In this document: positions 44,396 to 55,048 of the stretch, piece after piece | Numbering within the stretch: position 1 is the first letter of the stretch | How the letters are laid out: each line of letters opens with the position of its first letter | Source of the DNA: Xanthostigma xanthostigma | Lineage: Eukaryota > Arthropoda > Insecta > Raphidioptera > Raphidiidae | Assembly (NCBI GenBank): GCA_963575645.1 | Contig: OY754469.1 | Location: forward strand, 44,226,753-44,290,752 | Length of the DNA stretch: 64,000 nucleotides | Direction: 5' to 3' | The notes under the pieces: generated by a model | The model's input: the letters and a program-made list of their open reading frames with translations, nothing else | Database searches by the model: none | What the model was told of the DNA's origin: nothing | Program-made: the position numbers and the translations under genes

Positions 44396-44837
44396 AATAT
44401 AGTTTAAAAAAAACTAAAAAACACGCTTTATATCGGACTAAAAAGTAAAAAATAATTGTTTTAAAATAAGCTTAAAAAGCGTTGGGCGCTCGATGTACGA
44501 AAATGTGGAACAAAGCGCCCCACGCTTTTTAAGCTTATTTTAAAACAATTATTTTTTACTTTTTAGTCCGATATAAAGCGTGTTTTTTAGTTTTTTTTAA
44601 ACTATATTTTATTTTTCACTTTTTAGTTTGAGGATCTATAAAAGAATTTATTAATCCTGGGGGTCCTAATAAGGATAATGGGAAACTGTTATCAAATTAT
44701 TGCATTGTCATCGGTCCTTGATACGTATGCAAAGTTTCAAATTAATCAGACTTCGGGAAATTGGTGAAAATTATGCTCAAAGATTCCGTTACGGACATAC
44801 ATATTTACAACCCAAACTAATATAAAGCGTATAAAAA
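44396..44837 (+). mobile_element. Composite fold-back repeat, copy 3 (no tRNA-like block)
   Basis: The hairpin 44396-44608 has shorter arms than copies 2 and 4 but the same GCGCCCCACGC apex. The distal part (GAGGATCTATAAAAG to AACTAATATAAAGCGTAT) differs completely from copies 1, 2 and 4, while the terminal AATATAAAGCGT is conserved. The family is modular. Confidence 0.6.
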
Positions 44838-44890
44838 TTATCGAAAATTCTGTGAGAAACGTCGGAAATTGAGAAGTTCGCTATTTGTAT

Positions 44891-46086
44891 TAGTGATGTG
44901 CCGGATCGTTAAAAATGTATATCCGCGGATACGGATCAGAATACGGATATTTGGTTTCAAGATCCGCGGATACGAATACAGATCTTGACTTTCTTAGAGT
45001 ACGCGGCGGTAATTAATATTGCTCATCGACCTTTGGAAAGAGACTATCTGTTATGGGAAAAAGTTATTGACCTCTTCAAGAGTTAACTCTCATAACAGAT
45101 TGTCTCTTTCCAAAGATCGCTGTGCAATATCTCATTATAAAGATAGTTGATTTAGTACCTTTGAGTTATGTACTATTAGTATGGTACTCTCTACGATAAA
45201 TGTTTGCAATATAAAGGTGCCAAAGACGATTTAAAAGATAAAAAATAATCTGAATGGAATTTAACAGGTTTCCATTATAACCTAATCACCTATCTATATA
45301 TATAAAATTCTCGTGTCACAGTTTTTGTTGCCGAACTCCTCCGAAACGGCTTGACCGATTTTGATGACATTTTTTGTGCTTATCCGGTATCTATGAGAAT
45401 CGGCCAACATCTATTTTTCATCCCCCTAAATGTTAGGGGTAGTCCACCCCTAAATTTTTTTTTTTATTTTTTAGACAAAATTTTTAATTTCTATTTTTTT
45501 ATGATACAACATACAAAAATACATACAATCCTCAATTTTCACCCTTCTACGATCAACCCTTATTTTTTAATAGCCATTTTAGTAATTTAATCATTTTTCC
45601 TCTCCGGTCGAAAACTGATCAATCGTCATTTAATTAGTTATCCCCGCCAGATGTCTACAGGTGTCACTTCGCCAACATCTATTTTTCATCCCCCTAAATG
45701 TTAGGGGTAGTCCACCCCTAAATTTTTTTTCTTCCTTCCCCATTCGTTCTTTTGCACCGGGCACGACGGCGCAGCCGGAATGCTCGACATACACACATAT
45801 ACGTCCATGTATATTTTAAAATAAATAAAATAGATAGATAGATGTTCCAATTAAATTGTTTTATTATTTCACTTTATACGTAGCGAAGCACGTACAGGGC
45901 CGCTATATATATATATTATACTGTTAGGCGGTACGAAGTTCGCCGGGTCCGCTAGTATATATATAAAATTTCATCTATGTATTGAAAATTAATAAGGTAA
46001 AAGATCCGCCAAAAACTAACGGATACGGATACGGATCTTTCTTCTCCCTCAGATATCCGCGGAAACGGATATCCGGCACATCACTA
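44891..46086 (-). mobile_element. hAT-like MITE (TAGTGATGTGCCGG), copy 2, split by a Helitron
   Basis: Ends TAGTGATGTGCCGGATCG and ATCCGGCACATCACTA, with exact 8-bp flanks ATTTGTAT (44883-44890 and 46087-46094). It is the same family as 36122-36630, reversed, and is interrupted at 45293-45955 by a 663-bp Helitron. Confidence 0.85.
45293..45955 (+). mobile_element. Non-autonomous Helitron nested in the hAT-like MITE
   Basis: Starts TCTATATATATAAAATTCTC and ends CGCCGGGTCCGCTAG, with A before TC and T after CTAG, the Helitron target rule. The third MITE copy (53094-53218) shows the uninterrupted site. Inside, ATCTATTTTTCATCCCCCTA and flanks occur twice (about 45402-45464 and 45671-45730), and the 3' part shares the hairpin and GCGAAGCACGTACAGGGCC block with 25587-26136. 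Non-coding. Confidence 0.85.
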
Positions 46087-46143
46087 ATTTGTATACACAG
46101 AAATATATTGAAATTTAATTAAAATAAAGAAATGGCACATTTA

Positions 46144-46560
46144 AGGTATGGCTAGGGAAGCACGTTGGCTTTTGCGATGAGATTTGTCATCGAATAAAGC
46201 AAGAGTGGCAATGACACGATCACACGGAGTCGCAAATGTCAACTTTTTTGCCCGAGTAACACACAATACTTTTTGTAAGAAATGCATTAAAAATACCGTA
46301 CGAGACACAACGGCGGCGGCAGTATATTGTTGTCAGAGTCGCGAACACAACAATACTTGCATTGTTGTTGAAAGGGAATAGACAACAATGCGCGTATTGT
46401 TACACTCGTTGTCATCGAAACCACATAAAAGAATGCCGAAGATTGGCCCAGAACGCGGCTGAAGAACATATATAAACAGTGTCAGTCAGTTAGTCAGAAG
46501 TCAGTGTCAGTGACAATAAACAGTGAACGAACGACATAAACATAGTGACATAAATAACAG
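46144..46560 (+). promoter_or_regulatory. LTR-like or promoter-like region
   Basis: TATATAAACAGTG (46471-46483) is followed by clustered TCAGT words (TCAGTCAGTTAGTCAG, GTCAGTGTCAGTGAC), resembling a TATA box plus arthropod initiators. Such clusters are common at the R region of insect LTR retrotransposons. No second LTR or gag/pol frame is in the window, so a solo LTR or a host promoter are both possible. Confidence 0.35.
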
Positions 46561-46974
46561 TGACAAAATAAATGGATATCTAAATACCGTGTTATATTAT
46601 GGGATCTATTTTCATTATTGCGCAGAATTTTGTTATTTTTCCTAACTACGCCACTGATAACATACTTAGTATTGGCCGAAGAGCTTGAAATTATCAGCAA
46701 TGTTATTTATTTACTTTACAAAATTGATGAAGCATTGCGTAGCACTTCCATATTTAAAATTTTCAATATTTTTATCGTTTTTTTCTTTGTATTTGTTTTT
46801 CTATATCAAAGTTTTTCCATTTACAATTAATTTGAATCAAGGCTCAACTGATTGATTACACTTTCCACAATCAGAAAACGTATCGTTCTCTGATTTTAAA
46901 AGAGCAGAGCTGCTAAAAATGTTCTTTTTAATTTTTCAACACTAGTGGTACAAAATTACGTAACGTATAATAAA

Positions 46975-47341
46975 TAAAGCTGTAAAAGTAACGAGAAATT
47001 GTGTACGCGTTTGTATTCGTTACTTTAAGAACTAGTACCCGTTACTTTCGTATCGTTACGTTACTCGTTACTTTTCATACGACATACAATTGTGTACTAA
47101 CAGCCAGAGAACATATCAAGCATGTACCATCGCATCAAAGTGCGTCTTGACTTCGTTCGTATAACGTATAACCGCATCAAACGAGTCGAACTGACTCCAT
47201 CTCAGTTCGACTCGTTTGATGCGGTTATGGATACGACAGATGCGAGTAACGAAATGAATTTGTAAGTAACGATACGTTACTTCGAGTCAGACGATGTACC
47301 CATTACTCAGTAACGAATACATACGGTTTGTTACAGCTCTA
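46975..47341 (+). mobile_element. hAT-like MITE (GTAACGAGTAACG-rich), copy 2
   Basis: Starts TAAAGCTGTAAAAGTAAC and ends GTTTGTTACAGCTCTA, with exact 8-bp flanks ATAATAAA (46967-46974 and 47342-47349). It is the reverse of 22908-23276. It contains a perfect 25-bp inverted repeat at 47170-47226. Confidence 0.85.
47170..47226. repeat. Perfect 25-bp hairpin inside the MITE
   Basis: AACCGCATCAAACGAGTCGA continuing ACTGA, loop CTCCATC, then the exact inverse. The equivalent arm in the other copy (about 23028-23055) is mutated on one side. Confidence 0.85.
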
Positions 47342-47570
47342 ATAATAAAGGTAGTCCGTCATGCGTTCTGCTTGGCTATAAGCTCTTTCCAACGATACTT
47401 TCTACATATATATTAAATGTTCTCCCTTGCTTACATGTATGGCACGCCCTTAAAAAAATGTTTTTTTTTAAACTTTAAATATGATTTTCGTCTTCAGGCC
47501 AAGGATTTACATATTATGCGTGAATTTCAAGTTGATATCTTATTTCGCTTAGACGTTAGAAGCCTCAGAC

Positions 47571-47645
47571 AGACGAACGGACAAAGTTGCCACAAAAATA
47601 GGGTTCCGTTTAGACCCTTTGAGTACGGAAGCCTAATAAAGCATT
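47571..47645 (+). repeat. Dispersed lepidopteran repeat (GGGTTCCGTTT...GAGTACGG)
   Basis: AGACAGACGAACGGACAAAG, ATAGGGTTCCGTTTAGACC and TTTGAGTACGGAAGCCTAAT follow the order of a repeat tail seen throughout moth and butterfly genomes. The 88-codon frame across it is not a gene. Confidence 0.55.
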
Positions 47646-47699
47646 CGAATGTTAACATTTCATTGGATCTCTGCAGCCCTTAACCAGTTCGATTGTGTG

Positions 47700-50043
47700 T
47701 TTATTTGATTTATATATTGATGTTTTTATGTAATGATTCGTAATAATTACAAACAACTGGTGATGCCACTCAGCTATTAACATACCGTTGCGTCGCTTGC
47801 ATGGTTATTATAGCCGGGAGGCAAATGCTTGTTGTATAATTTATATCGTTGGTATCGTGATAAATGTATACAAACGGGCCTAATGAGTTTTTTCAAAGAC
47901 CGACACTGGCAGGATTAGGACTCAGGGTTTTGCAAATATTATTATCCAAAAGTCAGGCATAACTTTTTTATGATACTTCTTTCCCCCTGGATTTTATAAT
48001 ATTGCCATGCGACGAAAAACATCCAGATGCGATTAATGGAGTCTTTTCTTTCGTTTAAAATGAGAAGATATTCTCTGAACTTTGAAAGTGCAAAGTTTGA
48101 AGGTTAGTAGTGGCATTTATTTTAATCTTTCTCGCTGGAAAAAGTAAACAAGTAGGTCGTCTCTCAGGTAGGTGTTTACAATGTATTTATTATTTTGTAA
48201 TTGACTCAAAACTGTGATTTAGATAACGGTATATTTAAATTAATTTCGATTGAAGTGTTTATATATATATTATAATTCTGATCTTTGTTGCTTTGTTCAA
48301 GGGAAGGCCTTTTTTAAAGCAAAAATAAACTGTCTGAAGTGTTAAGTAAAATTTACTGCATACTTTCCGGACAAATCAATATTTACATCAGAGAGAAGTT
48401 GATTGTGTTACTCTTTCTACTGTCTTCCTGGTCTTCTGCTGAGGTTTGTTTGACAATATTTATGTGGGGCCATTAAATATATCTTTGAAATTACCTCTTT
48501 AAAAAATGTGGAAACCTGAGGACTAAAAGCTTTAAACTTTCCGTTATGTGTTACAATAAATCTAAGGTTATCAAAAATATAGTTTAGAATTTCTGAGTCA
48601 TTTTTATATATTTTTTTAATTTTCATGTAAGTATTATTTTTTTTTATTTAAGCTAATTTAAGTTTTAATGAACTCTTCTGAACAACGTATAAAAAAGTAC
48701 ATTATTTTTAATTTTTATCCTTTGAATAACTCGATAACGGAACTACTTCCGAGATTTCAGGACTGGAGATCAAATATCCAAACCAATTCCGGAATTCAGG
48801 ATGGTACAATTTGGAGGCCCTAGACGTGACGTGTTGAATATTATTTAAAATTGTGAAATATAAAAAAATAATTTAATATTATTAAACAGATGCGCCACGG
48901 GCAACAGATGGTTTTTAAATAAAATAGGCGCCGTATGTCATAAATTTTGTATACAATATTTTCTTCCTAGAGTCCTTTTATACTGTGCGCACTACGCTCA
49001 TTACCGTAATTGGATTATTGGAAGTATTTTTGAAGTAAATCCTAGGAGCGGCAGTATAAATTGCCAAAAAAGGCACAGGACATTTCTAAAATTTTCTTTT
49101 TGTAAATCGTGGTCTTGTTATGCAATAAGAAAACGATGTTTGCATACATTTCGATTTATTTTCAAATAAAAATAGCTAATAATCCCGATTTCGCTTCATA
49201 TCAAATTATTTACGGTTATGAATTCATATTTTGTTTGTATTCAGATATAACTTCAAACGTATATATGGAATTTCGTATAATAAAATTCAATCAAGCAAAT
49301 TTTACAAAACATTTCTTATATTTATCTTTGTGACGTAACAGACGATTTGTCTTTTGAACCATTTCTGATCGCATTTTAAGCTCAGTGTTTCTTCATATTT
49401 TTGTTACCATTTAGCTACTTTGCGTTGTGTAGTTTTATAGGATATAAACAACTTACAATTTCGATTGTCTTTGAAATATATTATTTTCAATAGAATCATC
49501 TCATTTAAAATTTCAGATTAACAAATACAAATTTAGCAACAAGGCAAAATCGTGTGTGTCTAATTAGGCTTTTGAAAAAAAAATAATTATCGATTTATTT
49601 ATTGTATTTTAAAACTTTATTATAAATAATATTGATAATCGATGCGAAAAACTTTCAAAAAACTTTTTTTAAATTAATTATAAGCAATTTAAAATTGATA
49701 AAATATTTAAAAAAATCACGTGACTGCAAACGCACTAAAATTGTTTTTGACAGTTGTGACGTCATAATGGTAAAATGTCCTATACGCAGTATACTATCAA
49801 TGGCTTCTACATGTGTTTGACTAAAACATTATGACGTCACATTATGTTCGGGAAATGTCGGCGCGTTCTCGGAACTGGGTACAAAAATTTATTTTTAATT
49901 TGATATAACTTTTGAATTATAACGAAAATAAAAAAAAGAAAAATAGTTTTGTTATAAAACTTATATACGATCTTTCCATTTATGACAAAAAAAAATTTCA
50001 TTCAAAAGTCCAATTGTTAATAATTATTATTACTGTATTTTAA
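47700..50043. other. Longest apparently repeat-poor stretch, no gene recognised
   Basis: No TIRs, tandem arrays or palindromes were spotted in about 2.3 kb. Open frames (for example minus 48417-48626 and plus 49109-49333) are short, AT-driven and without motifs. It may be intergenic or intronic. Confidence 0.35.
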
Positions 50044-50692
50044 TTTCCAACCCACAAGTGGGCAATGATACTAGTTTAGGTCAAAAATCTTTTCTCAAAA
50101 ATTATACAATATCTTTCCGTTTTGAGGTCCCCCGAATCCAAAAAACATATTTTTGGAAAAACTGTGCGTCTGTTTGTCTGTTTGTTTGTGAACACTATAC
50201 AGATCAAACGAATGAGTGGATTGAAACCAAATTTTGGGAGGATGTTTAGTATGCATATATGAAGAGCCCTATTGTTTTTAGGGAAAATCGGCGCATGCAC
50301 AGAAGAGATATATGCTAAAACGGTATTTTTTATATAATAATGGTATACTTTTCATGACGGCTTAATATTCTATTTATTTTTTCAAGAATGTTTTGTTAAA
50401 TTTTTTTTCTAAACTTTATAGTTTCGGAAATATTTTGAAAATAAAAAAAAAATCAGCCGCTCTATTGTGTTATGGATGTGTCAGAAATAAACTAGTTAGG
50501 CATGCTTTGATCAATTTTTACATGACGTGGAACATATTATGTAGGTAACCATGGCAACGAATAGTTAATAACATATTGAATACTAGCCATTACCCGCGTC
50601 ACCTCACGCGATATCAGAAATTTTATTTTCTTTATTATAACCAAATGTCAACATTTTTGAAGTTGGAATGATCCCGTCGCCCAATTGGCTGG
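50044..50692 (+). mobile_element. MITE with CCATTCCAAC ends, copy 3
   Basis: Third copy of the 3703-4345 family. The left end is eroded to TTCCAACCCACAAGTGGG, the right end is GAAGTTGGAATG, and the CCCGTCGCCCAATTGGCTGG tail is kept. Confidence 0.7.
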
Positions 50693-51317
50693 AATTTTTT
50701 CATTTTGAATCATTGGCGATTATTTAGAAAATAGACTCAAGAGCCTAAACTAAACGCCATAAACCACTTAAAAAAGTATTCTAAAGAGCGCCCAAATATT
50801 ACTAAAAAACGTCGACTCTACAACAAACTCAGAAGTTCCAAAAAAACTTCAAAAATAAGCCTAGTGACTAGAGAATAAATATATTTGTGCTGACGACGTT
50901 ACGTCAAAAAATATTGTCCTTTATTAAGCGGATCAAAAATTTATTATTCAACGGATGAAATTTACAGGTTGGCAGCACCATTATTCGATCACCAATTATT
51001 ATTATAATAATAACAGGTAAAAGTTGCCACAGTCCTGCAGTAGCAATTTCTCTTTTGCCAACAGTTTCTTGTGCCGCGAATTTATGAATTATTCATATTT
51101 CATACGCAAAGGTATTTTACTGCGATACGTAATCCAGTAGATTTAAAATTCTATCAGACTATGTCGACTATGTTGAGCCAACTCGCAAGGGATAAATAAT
51201 AGATTACGGTGACAAATAATGACTTAGAGACAAGCCAGCTACTGCCTGCTGCTACGTCACTATCGTCCACACTGCATCATATATGAAGAATGAAGATGAA
51301 CGGAGTTTTATAAATTA
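50693..51317. other. Intergenic stretch
   Basis: Nothing supported. There is a short ATTATTATAATAATAA run near 51000. Confidence 0.35.
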
Positions 51318-51540
51318 CTAGCGGCCCGGTCTGGCTTCGCCCGAATTTGTAGATTGCCATCGTTTTTTATGTTGCAAAATTGGTGTCCATGAAGAGCGAT
51401 TTTATTGTAACGCGATAATATATAGCCTATGTCCATTCTAAATATTGGTGAAAAAAGTTTTGAAATCGGATGAGTAGTTTGGGAGATTACCTCCTACATC
51501 CAAACTTACAAACTTTACCTCTTTGTAATATCATATATTA
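51318..51540 (-). mobile_element. Short Helitron copy
   Basis: CTAGCGGCCCGGTCTGGCTT at its left end is the inverse of a Helitron 3' end (GGGCCGCTAG). The body matches 38103-38338 (CCTACATCCAAACTTACAAA). The 5' TC end is eroded near ATATTATT. Confidence 0.65.
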
Positions 51541-51950
51541 TTATTAGTAACATTTCCGTCTCTGCTTCGCCCCGATAGATTTTAGTTTTGCAGAAAAATT
51601 TAATTATCAAAAAAATCGGTACCTGCCTACCAGCAAGATCACAAAAAATGCATTACTTCACGATTTTTTTTCAATTGAATAATGAAAACTACACTATGGA
51701 TTATTTTTAAAAAATAATAATCCAAAAATTTGCAAAAAAAATAAAAATTCTAAAATTTGCATTACGGATTATTTTCTTAACAGAGAGTTTCAAATATATT
51801 TTTCTCTGTGAAAAAATAAAAACGGATGATACGTTTAAGTTGATTTATAAGTATAGCTAATGATCATAGCAGCCGAAGCATTTATTTCCTTCTTTTTCTC
51901 ACGTTTCCTATTAAGGATAACGTTCTCATCTAGCAAAAGCCAATAAAATA

Positions 51951-52522
51951 AATATAGTTTAAAAAAAAACTAAAAAACACGCGTTATATCGAACTAAAAA
52001 GTAAAAAATATTTTTTTTTTAAATAAGCTTAAAACAATAATGAATAAAAAATACAAGTATTATTGTGAAAAAAGCGCGGCGCGCTCGATGTACGAAAATG
52101 TGGAATAAAGCGCCCCACGCTTTTTTCACAATAATACTTTTTTATTCATTATTGTTTTTAGCTTATTTAAAAAAAAACTGTTTTTTACTTTTTAGTTCGA
52201 TATAAAGCGTGTTTTTTAGTTTTTTTTTAAACTATACCTATTTATTTTCCACTTTTTAGTTCGATTTATTGTCAAAAATTTGCCGAAAAAAAAAACAATT
52301 TTTTTTTCGGCGTGGACGGGATTAGAACCCACGACCCGTGATTCCGAGAGTTGACGTCAGCGAAGACCAGTGCCTTAGACCGCACGGCTAACCAGTGTAC
52401 TTACAGAGCTGGCAAATTATACCACTATATAAACCACTTGCTGTAGTCCAAACGAGTTTACAAACATACATACTTATATACATACAAACTTACAAGTGAA
52501 ACTAATATAAAGCGTGTAAAAA
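51951..52522 (+). mobile_element. Composite tRNA-like / fold-back repeat, copy 4 (most complete)
   Basis: A hairpin (51951-52236) with arms containing CAATAATGAATAAAAAATAC and the apex GCGCGGCGCGCTCG / AAAGCGCCCCACGC is followed by TTGTCAAAAATTTGCCG, a complete tRNA-Leu-like block (minus, 52308-52396), a (CATA)n-type run and AACTAATATAAAGCGTGT. Confidence 0.65.
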
Positions 52523-53093
52523 TTCATCGTCCGAGTCACTCATGATACCATCACAACTTGAACTGTTCCCCGATCTAAACCAGTGTAGGGCGATGGACGA
52601 TATCGGAACACAGAATTGGATCGGATCAGATTGGGAGAAATTCAATGTAGGAAGAACAAATGTCAAGTAAATTATTTACTGGTTATAAGGCAAGCTTTTG
52701 TTGACCTTTATTCAGAGGTAATTAAAATGTGTTCCGACGCATTGAGTAATTTCCATACTCCATATATCAAGGTGTCGCGCCTTGAAGGAATGGTTGTCAG
52801 GTTGTTTTAAATATTACCTTGCCCTTTCACTTGGACCAATCGGGAGCGCTGTTTCTTCCCATTCGTGACAATCGTAGTATAGAATACAGATGATAAACTA
52901 CACCCTGGCGTGTGCCTCTCGCACATATATCAAACTTCTATAAGTTGAGGGTGCAACGGTACCCTAACTTATGGCATTTGTCTTTGAGCACTATACACAC
53001 TACACCGTGAACCTTAGGGCAATAAAATTGCGTCATCAATATCTGATGGATTGTTTGAAATTCAACACAACTAGATAACTTATGCATCCTAGC
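52523..53093. other. Intergenic stretch, no gene recognised
   Basis: Base composition is more balanced near 52560-52800, but the 64-codon frame at 52616-52810 shows no motif. Confidence 0.3.
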
Positions 53094-53218
53094 TAGTGAT
53101 ATCCGTATCCGCAGATATCCGAGAGAGAAGACAGATCCGTATCCGTTAGTTTTTGGCGGATCTTTTACCTTATTAATTTTCAATTCATAGATGAAATTTT
53201 ATATATATAGGTGATTAT
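53094..53218 (+). mobile_element. hAT-like MITE fragment, copy 3
   Basis: One end only: TAGTGATATCCGTATCCG onward to GGTGATTATAG, lacking the GTGCCGG step of the TIR. It preserves the uninterrupted version of the Helitron target in copy 2 (ATTTTATATATATAGGTGAT). Confidence 0.7.
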
Positions 53219-53543
53219 AGTCCGGGAGGTGATGTCAAAATTTATCAGTGATTTATCTCCGACTCAAATGTAATTGATTGAAGAGTTTAACCATTACTCT
53301 GTTCGAAATCGAAAGTCAGTCAGCGCACCCGCGGTGGGTGTGGGCGTTGGAGGCTGTGAAACTCGTCGGAAAAACTATGAAAAAAAGTGAGAAATCTGCT
53401 GATGAAAATTTGTTAGATTGTAAATAATTGATGATTAAACGTGAAAATACTTGTCAGTCACTTTACCGACGGGGGAAACATCGTCAGTCAGAGGTTTGAA
53501 GCCTTTAAAAGATATCAATTGCTCAGTGTTTGAATTTAAAATC

Positions 53544-53608
53544 GATATTTTCAGAACGAATAGTAGGAACTGAAACATTCTATTCCTACTATTCGTTCTG
53601 AAAATATC
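53544..53608. repeat. Perfect 26-bp hairpin
   Basis: GATATTTTCAGAACGAATAG continuing TAGGAA, then 13 loop bases (CTGAAACATTCTA), then the exact inverse complement. It is isolated from any recognised element. Confidence 0.85.
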
Positions 53609-54721
53609 AAGCCGCAACTGATGCCAAATACGTGATTCAGTACTACACACACTGCTACTTGCATCATGAAACATGAGTCGATGCCTGCATCGCAGCTTGT
53701 ATCAAGGTGTGTAGGCCGCTTTACATAGATCGGATTGCAAGTAAATAAACTTAATGATATTTAGAAATATTTTTTTGGAAAATATAATTTAAATTAATAG
53801 GTATATTCGAATTCACCTGAATATTTAAAAGAATCTGAATTGGAAACAAATCAAAATGTTGAGGACGTACACTACACCTATACAAGTGAACTTGTTTTCA
53901 ATCTGAGAATTCACATAAAAATAATTAATAGAAATGTCATAATTTGCTTGATTTACTTTAAAAAGCTTCGATGCGTTATTAGCCCTGATTTTAAAACAAA
54001 GTTTATAATCTTCATAAATAAAAAAATGACAATTATTTTGTTGTAAAACTTGCTGATGGTCTGTCGATTTATAAAAAAAAAGTTTAATGACCCAATTAGT
54101 GCCTCGGCATGACATTCAAAAAATCAATTAAGTCAATCTATATTCGCTATTAATAATTGATGTACTTAACTTTTAATTGGTTAACGCAGTTTCTTGAATT
54201 TGATACGAATTAATTGGCGTCCTACAGAGTTTACACCGAGAAAAATGAGAAGTTTTAATTGGAATTTTTCATAGCTTCAGGTTAAATGTACACTTGAATA
54301 CTCTAAGACCATTACACTTTTTTAATAACTTGACACTGGGAAATAAGTTTTCTTCTCGAACTAAAATGTTAAACAGTAACAAAATAATAGTTTATGTATC
54401 TAGGTTGTAAATTGTAATATTATGTGAGTAAATGATATTATGTTACACGAGCGATAGCGAGTTTAAACAGTCACACGAACCAAAATATCATCACAACCCA
54501 GATATAGTATATTACATTTGTTTGCATGCGTCTTCTATAAAATTGTTCACTTCATAATAATATTTCCGACAGCTGGGTGTCAATGTTGTATGCGGCCATA
54601 TTGCATTTCATTGTGATTGTTTTACAAATACTACGCCCGTTGTTCATCTTATATGGTATTAAATGGTGACAGACAAATCGCTTTTGAAACCTCGCCTTTT
54701 GGTGCTATTGGCATTAATAAA

Positions 54722-54725
54722 GATG

Positions 54726-54758
<33 letters not shown>

Positions 54759-54849
54759 CATTATCATTATCATTATCATTATCATTATCATTATCATTAT
54801 CATTATCATTATCATTATCATTATCATTATCATTATCATTATCATTATC

Positions 54850-54896
<47 letters not shown>

Positions 54897-54914
54897 TATT
54901 GTTATTGTTATTAT
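54722..54914. repeat. (ATTATC)n then (ATT)n compound microsatellite
   Basis: About 24 perfect hexamer units (54731-54876) run into about 9 ATT units and a GTTATT variant. The long frames on both strands (Ser-Leu, His-Tyr and Asn-Asp repeats) are artefacts of the array. Confidence 0.95.
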
Positions 54915-54946
54915 AATGATTATTTAGCGTATATTCATCCTGAAGA

Positions 54947-55048
54947 TTCATTCTAAATATTGGTGAAAAAATTTTTGAAATCGGATTAGTAGTTTCGGAA
55001 ATTACCTCCTATATCCAAACCTACAAACTTTACCTCTTTATAATATTA
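54947..55048 (-). mobile_element. Helitron 5' end fragment
   Basis: TTCATTCTAAATATTGGTGA, GTTTCGGAAATTACCTCCTA and AACTTTACCTCTTTATAAT match the 5' part of the Helitrons at 38103 and 51318. It starts right after the microsatellite. The terminal TC is not preserved. Confidence 0.65.

Noticed and set aside
46184..46469. Opposed 60-65 codon frames in the LTR-like region
   Set aside because: No motif, and the region looks regulatory or repeat-derived.
47417..47683. 88-codon frame as a gene
   Set aside because: Its second half is the common lepidopteran repeat GGGTTCCGTTT...GAGTACGG.
54617..54956. Three overlapping open frames of 97-100 codons (Ser-Leu, Asn-Asp, His-Tyr repeats)
   Set aside because: They are translations of the ATTATC microsatellite on both strands, with no other protein feature.
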